Origin: Salinactinospora qingdaonensis
Lineage (GTDB): Bacteria; Actinomycetota; Actinomycetes; Streptosporangiales; Streptosporangiaceae
DNA: 64,000 bases
NCBI RefSeq assembly: GCF_039539445.1
Contig: NZ_BAABDD010000002.1
Span: 310,001-374,000, forward strand
Direction: 5' to 3'
The notes below the pieces were generated by a model. That model was not told the DNA's origin. It saw only the letters and a list, made by a program, of their open reading frames with translations, and did not search any database. Both the position numbers and the translations under genes were made by a program. The first letter of the stretch is position 1; every line of letters starts with the position of its first letter. Below are positions 33,331 through 41,971 of this stretch, piece after piece.

Positions 33331-34191
33331 ATGCGGTTGTGGCGAAGCCGGCGAGAGGCGAACCCGGAGGGGCGCATGTCGCTGGGAGACCATCTGCGCG
33401 AACTGCGCGGCCGGGTGTTCAAAGCGCTCATCTTCATCGCGCTGGGCATGGTGGTGGGCGCCTTGGTCTTCGACCCGGTTTGGGCATTCCTGGAGCGCCC
33501 TTACTGCGCGCTGCCCGCCGAGGTACGCGGCGGTACCTCCGAGGACTGCGGTCTGATCTTCACGGGCATCTTCGACGCTTTCTTCCTGCGGTTCAAGGTC
33601 GCCGTCATCATCGGCCTGCTGGTTTCCTGCCCGTTCTGGCTGTATCAACTCTGGGCGTTCATCGTCCCGGCCCTTCAGCGGCGCGAGAGCCGTTATACTT
33701 ACATATTCGTGGGGGCGGCGGTCCCGCTCTTCATCGGCGGCGCCGCCCTGGCCTACTTCGTGACCCAAAAGGGCATGGAGATCATGTTCGGGTTCTCGCC
33801 CGACAACGCCATGCCGATGATCACCATCGACAACTACCTCGGCTACATCATCATGATGTTGCTGGTGTTTGGCACAGCGTTCGTGCTGCCCCTCGTCGTG
33901 GTGCTGCTCAACTTCTTGGGTATCCTCTCCCACCAGGTCATCGCCAAGTGGCGGCGCCTCATCATCTTCCTCGCGTTCGTCTTCGCCGCTGTCGCCACTC
34001 CCGGCGGTGAGCCCTTCACGATGCTCGCTTTGGCCGTGCCTGTGGTGGTGCTGTTCGAGATCGCCGAACTTATCGCCTTCCTCAACGACCGCCGCAAGCG
34101 CAACGCCGACCCCCTCGCCGAGCTCGACGACGACGAGATCTCCCCCTTGGAGGAGGACGACGAGGCAGCGCAGACCTCGTCCAAGCGTTAG
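33331..34191 (+). CDS. tatC: Twin-arginine translocase subunit TatC
   Basis: Polytopic membrane receptor for twin-arginine signal peptides, 286 aa with six helices. The N-terminal motif MSLGDHLRELRGRVFKA (SLxxHLxELRxR) is the conserved cytoplasmic signal-binding site. FTGIFDAFFLRFKVAVIIGL has the conserved Glu/Phe-x-x-Lys-region equivalent, and SCPFWLYQLWAFIVPALQRRE the signature WQLWAFIxPAL. The C-terminal tail is acidic (DDDEISPLEEDDEA). The tail beyond the last helix is longer than in E. coli. GAGGGTAAGG precedes the ATG. Downstream come a DUF397 gene and helY. Confidence 0.95.
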   Translation: MRLWRSRREANPEGRMSLGDHLRELRGRVFKALIFIALGMVVGALVFDPVWAFLERPYCALPAEVRGGTSEDCGLIFTGIFDAFFLRFKVAVIIGLLVSCPFWLYQLWAFIVPALQRRESRYTYIFVGAAVPLFIGGAALAYFVTQKGMEIMFGFSPDNAMPMITIDNYLGYIIMMLLVFGTAFVLPLVVVLLNFLGILSHQVIAKWRRLIIFLAFVFAAVATPGGEPFTMLALAVPVVVLFEIAELIAFLNDRRKRNADPLAELDDDEISPLEEDDEAAQTSSKR

Positions 34192-34263
34192 TGTCGCCTC
34201 TGAAACATGCCGTCTGTGTACGGCTAGCTACGCATCCAGGTGACGAAGAAAGAGGGGACCGCC

Positions 34264-34644
34264 ATGAGTGATGAGCACGCCGGTGAGGGTGCCGCCCGCC
34301 GCGATCTGCCGCCCGAGGCGCAGGGCAACGAGAAGTGGCACGACACCACCGATGCGGTGTGGCTGCGCTCTTCGCTTTCGCGCGAGGACTCTGACGCCAT
34401 CGTCGAGGTCGCCAAGTTCGACGACGGCTACCGCGCGGTGCGCGACGGTAAGAACCCCGAAAAGGGCATCTTGTTCTTCACGCCCGCCGAGTGGGAGGCG
34501 TTCGTTCTCGGGGCCAAGGACGGCGAGTTCGACATCCCCGAGGAGTACCTCACCCCAGAGGAAATCGCCATGCAGCGCGGAGAAGTGCCGGTCCACGCCG
34601 TGCCCTCGCCCACCAACAATCGTGAGGCCGAAGAAGCCGAGTAA
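34264..34644 (+). CDS. DUF397 domain protein with extended tail
   Basis: 126-aa protein. Residues about 25-85 match DUF397: KWHDTTDAVWLRSSLS, DAIVEVAKFDDGYRAVRDGK, FFTPAEWEAFVLGAKDGEF. The usual conserved Cys of the family (CVEVA) is replaced (AIVEVA). DUF397 proteins in Streptomyces normally sit beside XRE-type regulators and antagonise them. This one is alone between tatC and helY and carries about 40 extra acidic residues (PEEYLTPEEIAMQRGEVPVH and tail). GAGGGG six bases upstream supports the ATG at 34264. An earlier in-frame GTG at 34240 lacks a site. Confidence 0.8.
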   Translation: MSDEHAGEGAARRDLPPEAQGNEKWHDTTDAVWLRSSLSREDSDAIVEVAKFDDGYRAVRDGKNPEKGILFFTPAEWEAFVLGAKDGEFDIPEEYLTPEEIAMQRGEVPVHAVPSPTNNREAEEAE

Positions 34645-34890
34645 GTCCGCAGGGCCGCGTGCTCGTCGGTGCTAGGCGGTCCCGGCGGCGATACGCGCCA
34701 CGGTGCGGCGTGCCGCCGGGACCCGCCGGAGTCTCTCCCGCGGCGATGCGCGGCCCACAGCCCAGGCCGCGGTGAGCCGGCGACACGGGCCACGCTCTGC
34801 GGCCGGAAGCGACTGCGGAGCGTGGTGGTGGAGCGACGCGCTGCGGTGACGAGTCCACTCGACTTTACACACACCATAGGCTTGGTCGAT

Positions 34891-37740
34891 ATGAGTACTC
34901 ACGCCGCGCGCTATGCCCAATTCCGCCGGCGCCAGGGCGTTTCCAGTGCCGCCATCGAGGACTTCCAGCACCTCTACGGCTTCGAGTTCGACGATTTCCA
35001 GATTCGGGCGTGCAAGGCTTTGGAGTCTGGGCACGGTGTACTCGTCGCGGCGCCCACCGGATCGGGTAAGACCGTCGTTGGAGAGTTCGCGATCCACCTG
35101 GCGCTGCGCGACGGCGGCAAATGCTTCTACACCACGCCCATCAAGGCGCTGTCGAACCAGAAGTACACCGACCTCGTGCGCCGCTACGGCTCCGACAGTG
35201 TTGGTCTGCTCACCGGCGACAACAGCGTCAACGGCGAAGCCCCGATCGTGGTCATGACCACCGAGGTGCTGCGCAACATGCTCTACGCCGGCTCCCATAC
35301 GCTGGCGGGCCTTTCCTATGTGGTCATGGACGAGGTGCACTACCTCGCCGACCGCTTCCGGGGCGCGGTGTGGGAGGAAGTCATCATCCACCTGCCCGAC
35401 TCGGTGCGTACGGTGGCGCTGTCGGCCACGGTGAGCAACGCTGAGGAGTTCGGGCAGTGGCTGTTGCAGGTGCGCGGTGACACCACGGTCATCGTCGACG
35501 AGAAGCGGCCGGTGCCGCTATGGCAGCACGTCATGGCCGGCAAGCGCCTCCATGACCTCTTCGTCACGGTCGACGCCGACGAGGAGGGCGACGGCGACAC
35601 CGAGCCCTCGGGCAGTAAACGCACCCGCAAGCGCGACCGAAACTCCGGCCAGCGCGCCACTGGCGGACGTGAGATCGTCGTCAACGGCGAGCGCATGCGC
35701 GTTAATCCTCGGCTCATTCGACTGGCCCAAGAGGAGGGCCGGCTCACCCAGCTCGCCCACCGGCGGCGCCATCCCCAGACGCGCGCCCGCGGCGGCACGC
35801 CTCGCCCCCGCGCCAAGTTTCCGCCGCCCAGCAGGGTGCAGATCGTCGACGAACTCGACAACGAGGGCCTGCTGCCGGCCATCACGTTCATCTTCAGTCG
35901 CGCCGGCTGCGACGCCGCCGTGCGCCAGTGCGTGGTGTCGGGGCTGACCCTCACCACCGACGAAGAGGCCGAGGAGATCCGCGCCTACGCCGAGCGCCAG
36001 TGCGCCGACATCCCCGCCGCCGACCTGGCCGTGTTGGGCTATCAAGAGTGGCTGCTGGCGCTGCAACGGGGGATCGCCGCCCACCACGCGGGCCTGCTGC
36101 CCACCTTCAAGGAGATCGTCGAGACCCTGTTCGCCCGCGGCCTCATCCGCGCGGTCTTCGCCACCGAGACCCTGGCTTTGGGCATCAACATGCCGGCGCG
36201 CACCGTGGTCATCGAGAAGCTCGACAAGTGGAACGGTGAGACCCACGCCAGCCTGACGCCGGGAGAATACACCCAGCTCACGGGGCGGGCCGGCCGGCGC
36301 GGGATCGACGTGGAGGGCCACGCCGTGGTGGTCTGGCAGCCCGGCACCGACCCTGAGGCGGTCGCGGGGTTGGCCAGCACCCGCACCTACCCTCTCAACT
36401 CCAGCTTCCAACCGTCCTACAACATGGCGGTCAACCTTGTGGGCCAGGTCGGGCGCGAGCGCAGCCGCACCATGTTGGAATCCTCGTTCGCCCAGTTCCA
36501 GGCCGACCGTGCCGTCGTCGGCCTGACCCGCCAGCTCCACAAACACGAGGAGGCCCTCGACGGCTATGCCCAGGCGGCCCAGTGCCATCTGGGCGACTTC
36601 ATGGAGTACGCGCAGCTACGCCGCTCGCTCAGTGACCGCGAGGCCGAGCTGTCCAAAACCCGTAAGGACCGCCGCCGCAGCGAAGCCCTACGCAGCTTGG
36701 AGAATCTGCGCCCCGGCGACATCATCGAGGTCCCCACCGGCCGTCACGCCGGTTTCGCCGTCGTGCTCGACCCAGGAACCCGCGGCGATGTTCCGGCACC
36801 GCTGGTACTGACCGTCAACCGGCAGGCCAAGCGGGTCAACGCCAACGACTTCCCGGCACCGGTGGAGCCGGCGGGCCGCGTCCGCATCCCGAAGAACTTC
36901 TCGGCCCGTTCCGCTCAGTCGCGACGCGACCTTGCCGCCACGTTGCGCAACAAGCTAGCCGACCTGCGCACCGAGCCGCCGCCCAAGGGCAGGGAGGCCA
37001 CCGCGGGCGAAGATCCCGAGATCGCGCGGTTGCGCCGTGAGCTGCGCGCCCACCCCTGCCACGGCTGTGACGAGCGCGAGGACCACGCGCGGTGGGCCGA
37101 GCGCTACTTCCGTCTCCACAAGGAAACCGAGGGGCTGCGCCGCAAGGTGGAGGGCCGCTCTCATGTCATCGCCCGTACGTTCGACCGGGTGTGTGGCGTG
37201 CTCGAGCAGCTTGGCTACCTCGACGGCGACACGGTCACCGACGAGGGGGTGCGCCTGGCCAAGATCTACTCCGAGTTGGATCTGCTGGCCGCCGAGTGCC
37301 TGCGCCGTGGGGTGTGGGAGGGGCTTTCTCCGGTGGAGCTGGCCGCGTGCGTGTCGTCGCTGGTGTATGAGTCGCGCCGCACCGACGACGCCTTCCCCCG
37401 CGTCCCGCGGGGAGCCACCGAGGAGGCGTTGACCGAGATGGTGCGGATGTGGGGCGATCTCCACGAGACCGAGCGTGACCACCGCGTGTCGTTCCTGCGC
37501 GAGCCCGATCTGGGATTCGTGTGGCTCACCTACCGGTGGGCCAAGGGCGACCAGCTCGACCACATCCTCTACGACGCCGAGATGCCCGCCGGGGACTTCG
37601 TGCGCGCCACGAAGCAGCTCATCGACATGCTCAGCCAGATCATGGGGGCCGCTCCCGAGGGCGGCACCGTCCGCAGTAACGCCCGGGCCGCCATCGACGC
37701 TATCCGCCGCGGGGTGGTCGCTTACTCCTCGGTGGGGTGA
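34891..37740 (+). CDS. helY: Ski2/Mtr4-like DEAD/DEAH-box helicase (HelY)
   Basis: ATP-dependent RNA/DNA helicase of 949 aa. Motif Q/I: FDDFQIRACKALESG and VAAPTGSGKTVV (Walker A). Motif II is DEVH in YVVMDEVHYLADR, motif III is ALSATVSN, motif V is TETLALGINMPARTVV and motif VI is QLTGRAGRRGIDVEGHAVV. The C-terminal quarter is the DSHCT domain (VWEGLSPVELAACVSSLVYE), as in Ski2 and Mtr4. A basic, low-complexity insertion sits at about residues 245-285. The M. tuberculosis homologue is next to tatC, supporting the name. No ribosome site precedes ATG 34891, and the frame stays open upstream, so the start is somewhat uncertain. Confidence 0.93.
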   Translation: MSTHAARYAQFRRRQGVSSAAIEDFQHLYGFEFDDFQIRACKALESGHGVLVAAPTGSGKTVVGEFAIHLALRDGGKCFYTTPIKALSNQKYTDLVRRYGSDSVGLLTGDNSVNGEAPIVVMTTEVLRNMLYAGSHTLAGLSYVVMDEVHYLADRFRGAVWEEVIIHLPDSVRTVALSATVSNAEEFGQWLLQVRGDTTVIVDEKRPVPLWQHVMAGKRLHDLFVTVDADEEGDGDTEPSGSKRTRKRDRNSGQRATGGREIVVNGERMRVNPRLIRLAQEEGRLTQLAHRRRHPQTRARGGTPRPRAKFPPPSRVQIVDELDNEGLLPAITFIFSRAGCDAAVRQCVVSGLTLTTDEEAEEIRAYAERQCADIPAADLAVLGYQEWLLALQRGIAAHHAGLLPTFKEIVETLFARGLIRAVFATETLALGINMPARTVVIEKLDKWNGETHASLTPGEYTQLTGRAGRRGIDVEGHAVVVWQPGTDPEAVAGLASTRTYPLNSSFQPSYNMAVNLVGQVGRERSRTMLESSFAQFQADRAVVGLTRQLHKHEEALDGYAQAAQCHLGDFMEYAQLRRSLSDREAELSKTRKDRRRSEALRSLENLRPGDIIEVPTGRHAGFAVVLDPGTRGDVPAPLVLTVNRQAKRVNANDFPAPVEPAGRVRIPKNFSARSAQSRRDLAATLRNKLADLRTEPPPKGREATAGEDPEIARLRRELRAHPCHGCDEREDHARWAERYFRLHKETEGLRRKVEGRSHVIARTFDRVCGVLEQLGYLDGDTVTDEGVRLAKIYSELDLLAAECLRRGVWEGLSPVELAACVSSLVYESRRTDDAFPRVPRGATEEALTEMVRMWGDLHETERDHRVSFLREPDLGFVWLTYRWAKGDQLDHILYDAEMPAGDFVRATKQLIDMLSQIMGAAPEGGTVRSNARAAIDAIRRGVVAYSSVG

Positions 37741-37989
37741 GCCTGGCGCGGATGGCGTCGGCCGCGCGTCTGCTCCGAGAGCGCCGCCCTTGCCCTTTCG
37801 CGCCAGGCACGCGGGGCCGCGCGCTCACCCTGCGGTCGGGCAGCGGTGGGGGTGGCGCCCCCAGTACAGGCGGGGAGGGGCGCGCGTCCCATCGCACCCA
37901 CATATGGATCTACTGAATCTACAACGTAAAGGTGGTGGGGAGGTCTGTCGACCATAACCCACCTTGGCAGCCGGCGGGGCGGTGGCCGT

Positions 37990-39051
37990 TCAGCGCTGAC
38001 CGGGGATCGCCGTGCTATGGCGCACGACCAAGCTTGTGGCCAAGTCCAGGCGGAGGTTGGCGGGGCGTTCGCCACGGCTGAGGCTGAGCGCCATGCGGGT
38101 GGCCTCTTCGGCCATCTCGGTCAGCGGTTGGCGCACCGTGGTCAGTGGTGGTCCCACCCAGCGTGCCAAGGGCAGGTCGTCATAGCCCACGACGCTGAGA
38201 TCCTCAGGCACCCGTACGTCGTGCTCGCGAGCCGCTTCGTAGAGCCCGAGCGCTTGCAGGTCGCTGCCGGCGAAGATCGCTGTGGGCGGGTCGTCCAGGT
38301 TCAGCAGCTCACTCCCGTTGCGGTGGCCTCCTTCGACGTGGAAGTCCCCGGTACGGATCAATCCGGGGTCGATGGGCAGCCCGGCGGTGTCCAGCGCGGC
38401 GCGGTAGCCGTCCACGCGCGCGCGGCTGCACAGGATGTTCTCGGGGCCGCCGATCACGGCGATGCGTCGGTGCCCGAGGTCGATGAGGTGGCGGGTGGCG
38501 ACCAGACCGCCGTTCCAGTTAGCCGATCCCACCGAGGGCACGTTCTCGCCGGGGTCGCCGAGGGGGTCGACGACGACGAAGGGGATACCGCGGGCGGCCA
38601 GACGCGCTTGCTGTGTGGCGTCCAGGTCCGACAGCACCAAGATCACGGCCGTGGTGCGCCGTGCCAGGACCGAGTCCAGCCAGGACTCTTGGGGGCGCTG
38701 CGCGCCGGCCGACCCTGAGAGTACGACGCTGAGTCCCTCAGCGCGTGCCACCCGCTCCACCCCGCGGATTACCTCGATGGACCAGGCACTGTCGAGTTCG
38801 TGGAAGACCAGGTCGATTGTTGCCGGCTGGCTGCTGCCCGGTCCGCGGCGGCGTCGGTAGCCGTGTCTGCGGATCAGCTCCTCGACTCGGGAGCGCGTCT
38901 CGGGTGCGACGTCGGCACGTCCGTTCAACACTTTGGACACGGTTGGTACGGAGACGCTGGCGGCCTTCGCAATTTTCGAGATAGTGATCGGCTCAGTGTC
39001 GGCCGTGTCTTCAGGGAGACCGTAGTGGCCCGGAGTCGATTTCGCAGTCAC
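37990..39051 (-). CDS. LacI-family transcriptional repressor
   Basis: Sugar-responsive repressor of 353 aa. Residues 22-68 are the LacI helix-turn-helix and hinge: ITISKIAKAASVSVPTVSKVLNGR and VAPETRSRVEELIRRHGYRR. The rest is a periplasmic-binding-like ligand domain with AIFAGSDLQALGLYEAARE and SVVGYDDLPLARWVGPPLTTV, the usual dimer and inducer-binding blocks. It is divergent from the GH3 glycosidase gene, across about 270 bases containing TTTCGAAA-type palindromes, so autoregulation and control of the glycosidase are inferred. The similarity to BxlR/XlnR-type regulators of xylan use is from memory of operator style and neighbourhood, not proven. Confidence 0.92.
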   Translation of the reverse strand: MTAKSTPGHYGLPEDTADTEPITISKIAKAASVSVPTVSKVLNGRADVAPETRSRVEELIRRHGYRRRRGPGSSQPATIDLVFHELDSAWSIEVIRGVERVARAEGLSVVLSGSAGAQRPQESWLDSVLARRTTAVILVLSDLDATQQARLAARGIPFVVVDPLGDPGENVPSVGSANWNGGLVATRHLIDLGHRRIAVIGGPENILCSRARVDGYRAALDTAGLPIDPGLIRTGDFHVEGGHRNGSELLNLDDPPTAIFAGSDLQALGLYEAAREHDVRVPEDLSVVGYDDLPLARWVGPPLTTVRQPLTEMAEEATRMALSLSRGERPANLRLDLATSLVVRHSTAIPGQR

Positions 39052-39059
39052 GCTGCCTC

Positions 39060-39065
39060 ATTGTA
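39060..39065 (-). promoter_or_regulatory. Candidate -10 box for the LacI-type gene
   Basis: Minus-strand TACAAT, eight bases before the GTG start, with GAGG in between. A short-leader transcript is likely. No clear -35 box. Confidence 0.45.
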
Positions 39066-39137
39066 GCCGGTAAGAGCGCGAAGCACAGTAGAGATAGTGA
39101 TCTGCACCTCATGTCCAGCGGTAGACCTGGGTGCTGT

Positions 39138-39206
39138 GTTTCGAGGGTTGTGCGGTAATTTGATCCCAAAGTTTTCGGCTTTATATCCGATAGTTTCGAA
39201 AGGTTG
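39138..39206 (+). promoter_or_regulatory. Control region of the GH3 gene: promoter and candidate operators
   Basis: Promoter pair TTGATC (39160-39165) and TATATC (39182-39187), 16-bp spacer. Two similar motifs flank it: GTTTCGAGGGTTG (39138-39150) and GTTTCGAAAGGTTG (39193-39206, containing the palindrome TTTCGAAA at 39194-39201). LacI-type xylan regulators are reported to bind CGAA/TTCG palindromes; the adjacent repressor probably binds here. Inference only. Confidence 0.5.
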
Positions 39207-39325
39207 GGGTGGCTGTGACGGCTGCGCGGCGCACCGCTGCCGGCCCTGCCGCCGCGGCATGGCCGCGGGCCACCAGTCCTCCTCAGCTCCGCGATCCAAC
39301 GCGCCGACCCGAAAGAGGACCACGC

Positions 39326-41746
39326 ATGACGCTCTCGGCCGACAGCGAGCCCGAGCCGGCGCCCCGGCCGGGCCACGCGACCCAGGCCGGTACCGCTCCC
39401 TGGCGCGACTCGAACCTGCCCACAGCGCAACGGGTCGAGTCCCTTCTCCGGCATATGACACTGGAGGAGAAAGTCGCCCAGCTCTACGGGGTATGGGTCG
39501 GGGCGAGTGAATCGGGAGAGGAGGTCGCTCCTCATCAGCACGACATGGCTGAGGAACCCCCCGACTGGGAGCAGCTCATCCCCCATGGGCTGGGCCAGCT
39601 CACCCGCCCCTTCGGCACCGCGCCGGTCGATCCGCTCATGGGAGCCCGGGCGCTCGCGCGTTCCCAGGAGCGGATCATGGCTGCCGGCCGCTTTGCCATC
39701 CCGGCGCTGGCCCACGAGGAGTGCCTCTCCGGCTTCACCGCGTGGACCGCTACGATCTTTCCCACTCCGCTGGCCTGGGGAGCTACGTTCGATCCCGAGT
39801 TGGTCGAGCAGATGGCCGAGCGCATCGGCACCGGCATGCGCGATGTCGGCATCCACCAAGGGTTGGCTCCCGTCCTCGACGTCACCCGCGACCCCCGTTG
39901 GGGCCGCACCGAGGAGACCATCGGTGAAGATCCCTATCTGGTGGGCACGATCGGCACCGCCTACGTGCGGGGGCTACAGTCCACCGGCGTCATCGCGACC
40001 CTCAAGCACTTCGTCGGCTACTCGGCCTCGCGCGCCGGCCGCAATCTGGCGCCTGTCTCGGTGGGACCGCGCGAGATGGCCGACGTGTTGCTGCCGCCTT
40101 TCGAGATGGCGCTGCGCCTGGGGGGCGCCGACTCGGTGATGCATGCCTACAACGACAACGACGGGCTCCCCGCCGCGGCGGATACCTCGCTGCTGACCGG
40201 GCTGTTGCGCGACCAGTGGGAGTTCACCGGCACGGTGGTGGCCGACTACTTCGGCGTCGCGTTCCTGCGTCTCCTGCACGGCGTGGCCGAGACGTCCGGC
40301 GAGGCGGCGGCGATGGCTTTGGCCGCCGGGGTCGACGTCGAACTTCCCACCGTTCACTGTTTCGGGCAGCCGTTGCTTGACGCGATTCGCAGCGGCGAGG
40401 TCGCCGAATCCCTGATCGATCGCTCCGTTCGGCGGGTCCTGGCCCAAAAGTGTGAACTGGGCCTGCTGGACGCGGATTACACCCCCCAGCCGCCGGCGCT
40501 GGCCGGCCCCCACGATCCGGCTGTGACGGCGGAGGGGGGCGAGCTGGACCCGCCACAGAACCGGGGACTCGCCCGTCGCGTGGCTGAGGAGTCGGTCGTG
40601 CTGCTCGACAACAGTGCCGCTACGTTGCCGCTCTCCTCGGGCGCTCGACTGGCCGTGGTGGGCCCCAGCGCCGACAACGCCATGGCCATGCTCGGCTGTT
40701 ATTCCTTTCCCAGCCACGTGGGGGCCCAGCACCCCGACGTGGCGATGGGGGTCGAGGTGCCCACTGTGCTCGCGGCGCTGCGCCAGGAGATGGCCGAAAG
40801 CGCCATCGAGTACCACCACGGCTGCGAGGTCGACGGCACCGACGTGTCGGACATCCCCGCGGCGGTCGAGGCCGCCCGCGCCGCCGATGTGTGCGTCGCC
40901 GTCCTGGGCGATCGCGCGGGACTGTTTGGGCGAGGCACCTCGGGGGAGGGGTGCGACGCTGAGGATCTGCGGCTGCCCGGGGTCCAAGAGCAACTGCTCG
41001 ACGCGCTCGTGGCGTCGGGCACGCCGGTGGTGCTGGTGCTGCTCACCGGCCGTCCCTATGCGCTGGGCAACTTCTCCGGCCGGCTCGCGGCGGTCGTGCA
41101 GGCGTTCTTCCCTGGGGAGGAGGGAGCCGCAGCGGTCGCCGGTGTGCTCTCGGGGCGGGTGTGCCCGTCAGGGCGGCTGCCGGTGAGCATGCCGCGCCGT
41201 CCCGGGGGGCAGCCTTCGACCTACCTCGCGGCACCGCTGGGGCGTGCCAGCGAGGTCAGCTCGGTTGATCCCACCCCCCTCTACCCCTTCGGCCATGGTC
41301 TGTCCTACACGCACTTTTCCTGGGAGGCCCCGACCATAGCCGGTCAGGCGCCGGTTGCGCAGGCTCCTGTCACCATTGCCACCGATGGTGAGATCACGGT
41401 GGGGTGCAGTGTGCGCAATGCCGGGGAGGTCACCGGCACCGAGGTGGTGCAGCTCTATCTGAGTGACCCGGTGGCTCGGGTCGCCAGGCCGGAACATCTC
41501 CTGATCGGCTACGCCCGGGTCGATCTCGCCCCAGGGCAGTCGCGCCGCGTGGAGTTTCGGGTGCCGGCCGACCTGGCGGGCTACACCGACCCGGCGGGGC
41601 GCCGCATTGTGGAGCCGGGGGAGTTGGAGCTGAGGTTGGCCGCCTCCAGCGCTGATGTGCGCTACCGGCTGCCCGTTCACCTGACCGGCCAGCCGCGTGT
41701 CCTCGACCACCACCGCTCCTTGACGAGTCAGGCTCGGCTCGACTGA
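39326..41746 (+). CDS. Glycoside hydrolase family 3 enzyme (beta-xylosidase/beta-glucosidase type)
   Basis: Exo-acting beta-glycosidase of 806 aa. The GH3 N-terminal barrel has LRHMTLEEKVAQLYG, ALAHEECLSGF, DVTRDPRWGRTEETIGEDPYL and KHFVGYSASRAGRN. The nucleophile is Asp307 in VVADYFGV. The alpha/beta C-terminal domain (RRVAEESVVLLDN, GRPYALGNF) and fibronectin-III-like domain (YPFGHGLSYTHF, VVQLYLSDPVARV) follow. ATG 39326 with AGAGGA six bases upstream is chosen over a longer frame. No signal peptide, so the enzyme is probably cytoplasmic and acts on imported oligosaccharides. HEECLSGF and the two-domain plan resemble actinobacterial beta-xylosidases, but substrate is not settled. It is controlled by the divergent LacI-type repressor and followed by a terminator. 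Confidence 0.9.
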   Translation: MTLSADSEPEPAPRPGHATQAGTAPWRDSNLPTAQRVESLLRHMTLEEKVAQLYGVWVGASESGEEVAPHQHDMAEEPPDWEQLIPHGLGQLTRPFGTAPVDPLMGARALARSQERIMAAGRFAIPALAHEECLSGFTAWTATIFPTPLAWGATFDPELVEQMAERIGTGMRDVGIHQGLAPVLDVTRDPRWGRTEETIGEDPYLVGTIGTAYVRGLQSTGVIATLKHFVGYSASRAGRNLAPVSVGPREMADVLLPPFEMALRLGGADSVMHAYNDNDGLPAAADTSLLTGLLRDQWEFTGTVVADYFGVAFLRLLHGVAETSGEAAAMALAAGVDVELPTVHCFGQPLLDAIRSGEVAESLIDRSVRRVLAQKCELGLLDADYTPQPPALAGPHDPAVTAEGGELDPPQNRGLARRVAEESVVLLDNSAATLPLSSGARLAVVGPSADNAMAMLGCYSFPSHVGAQHPDVAMGVEVPTVLAALRQEMAESAIEYHHGCEVDGTDVSDIPAAVEAARAADVCVAVLGDRAGLFGRGTSGEGCDAEDLRLPGVQEQLLDALVASGTPVVLVLLTGRPYALGNFSGRLAAVVQAFFPGEEGAAAVAGVLSGRVCPSGRLPVSMPRRPGGQPSTYLAAPLGRASEVSSVDPTPLYPFGHGLSYTHFSWEAPTIAGQAPVAQAPVTIATDGEITVGCSVRNAGEVTGTEVVQLYLSDPVARVARPEHLLIGYARVDLAPGQSRRVEFRVPADLAGYTDPAGRRIVEPGELELRLAASSADVRYRLPVHLTGQPRVLDHHRSLTSQARLD

Positions 41747-41766
41747 GAGAGCGCTTCCCCCACGGG

Positions 41767-41792
41767 GTCGCCCCCGGGAAACCGGGGGCGAC
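41767..41792. terminator. Terminator after the GH3 gene
   Basis: 11-bp stem GTCGCCCCCGG (41767-41777) with its complement at 41782-41792, closed by a GAAA tetraloop, 20 bases after the stop. No U-tract. Confidence 0.75.
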
Positions 41793-41971
41793 TCACCGAA
41801 ACCTGGGATTGTCCTATTTACGCCGCTTACGGCTGTATAGATGGCCCTTCGTTCGCATCGTGAGATAAAGTTGCCTCCGTCACCATATAGTTGGACGGCC
41901 AAGTATCTGCTGTTCGGTGGTGAGCTGGAGTGGCTACAGCCACCCAGGTGTGACGATGGTTGGGGGCCCGG

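Noticed and set aside
41748..41763. CelR-like box (AGAGAGCGCTTCCC) after the GH3 gene
   Set aside because: Only a partial match to the TGGGAGCGCTCCCA cellulose-regulator box and it lies downstream of the gene, next to the terminator, so it is not a likely operator.
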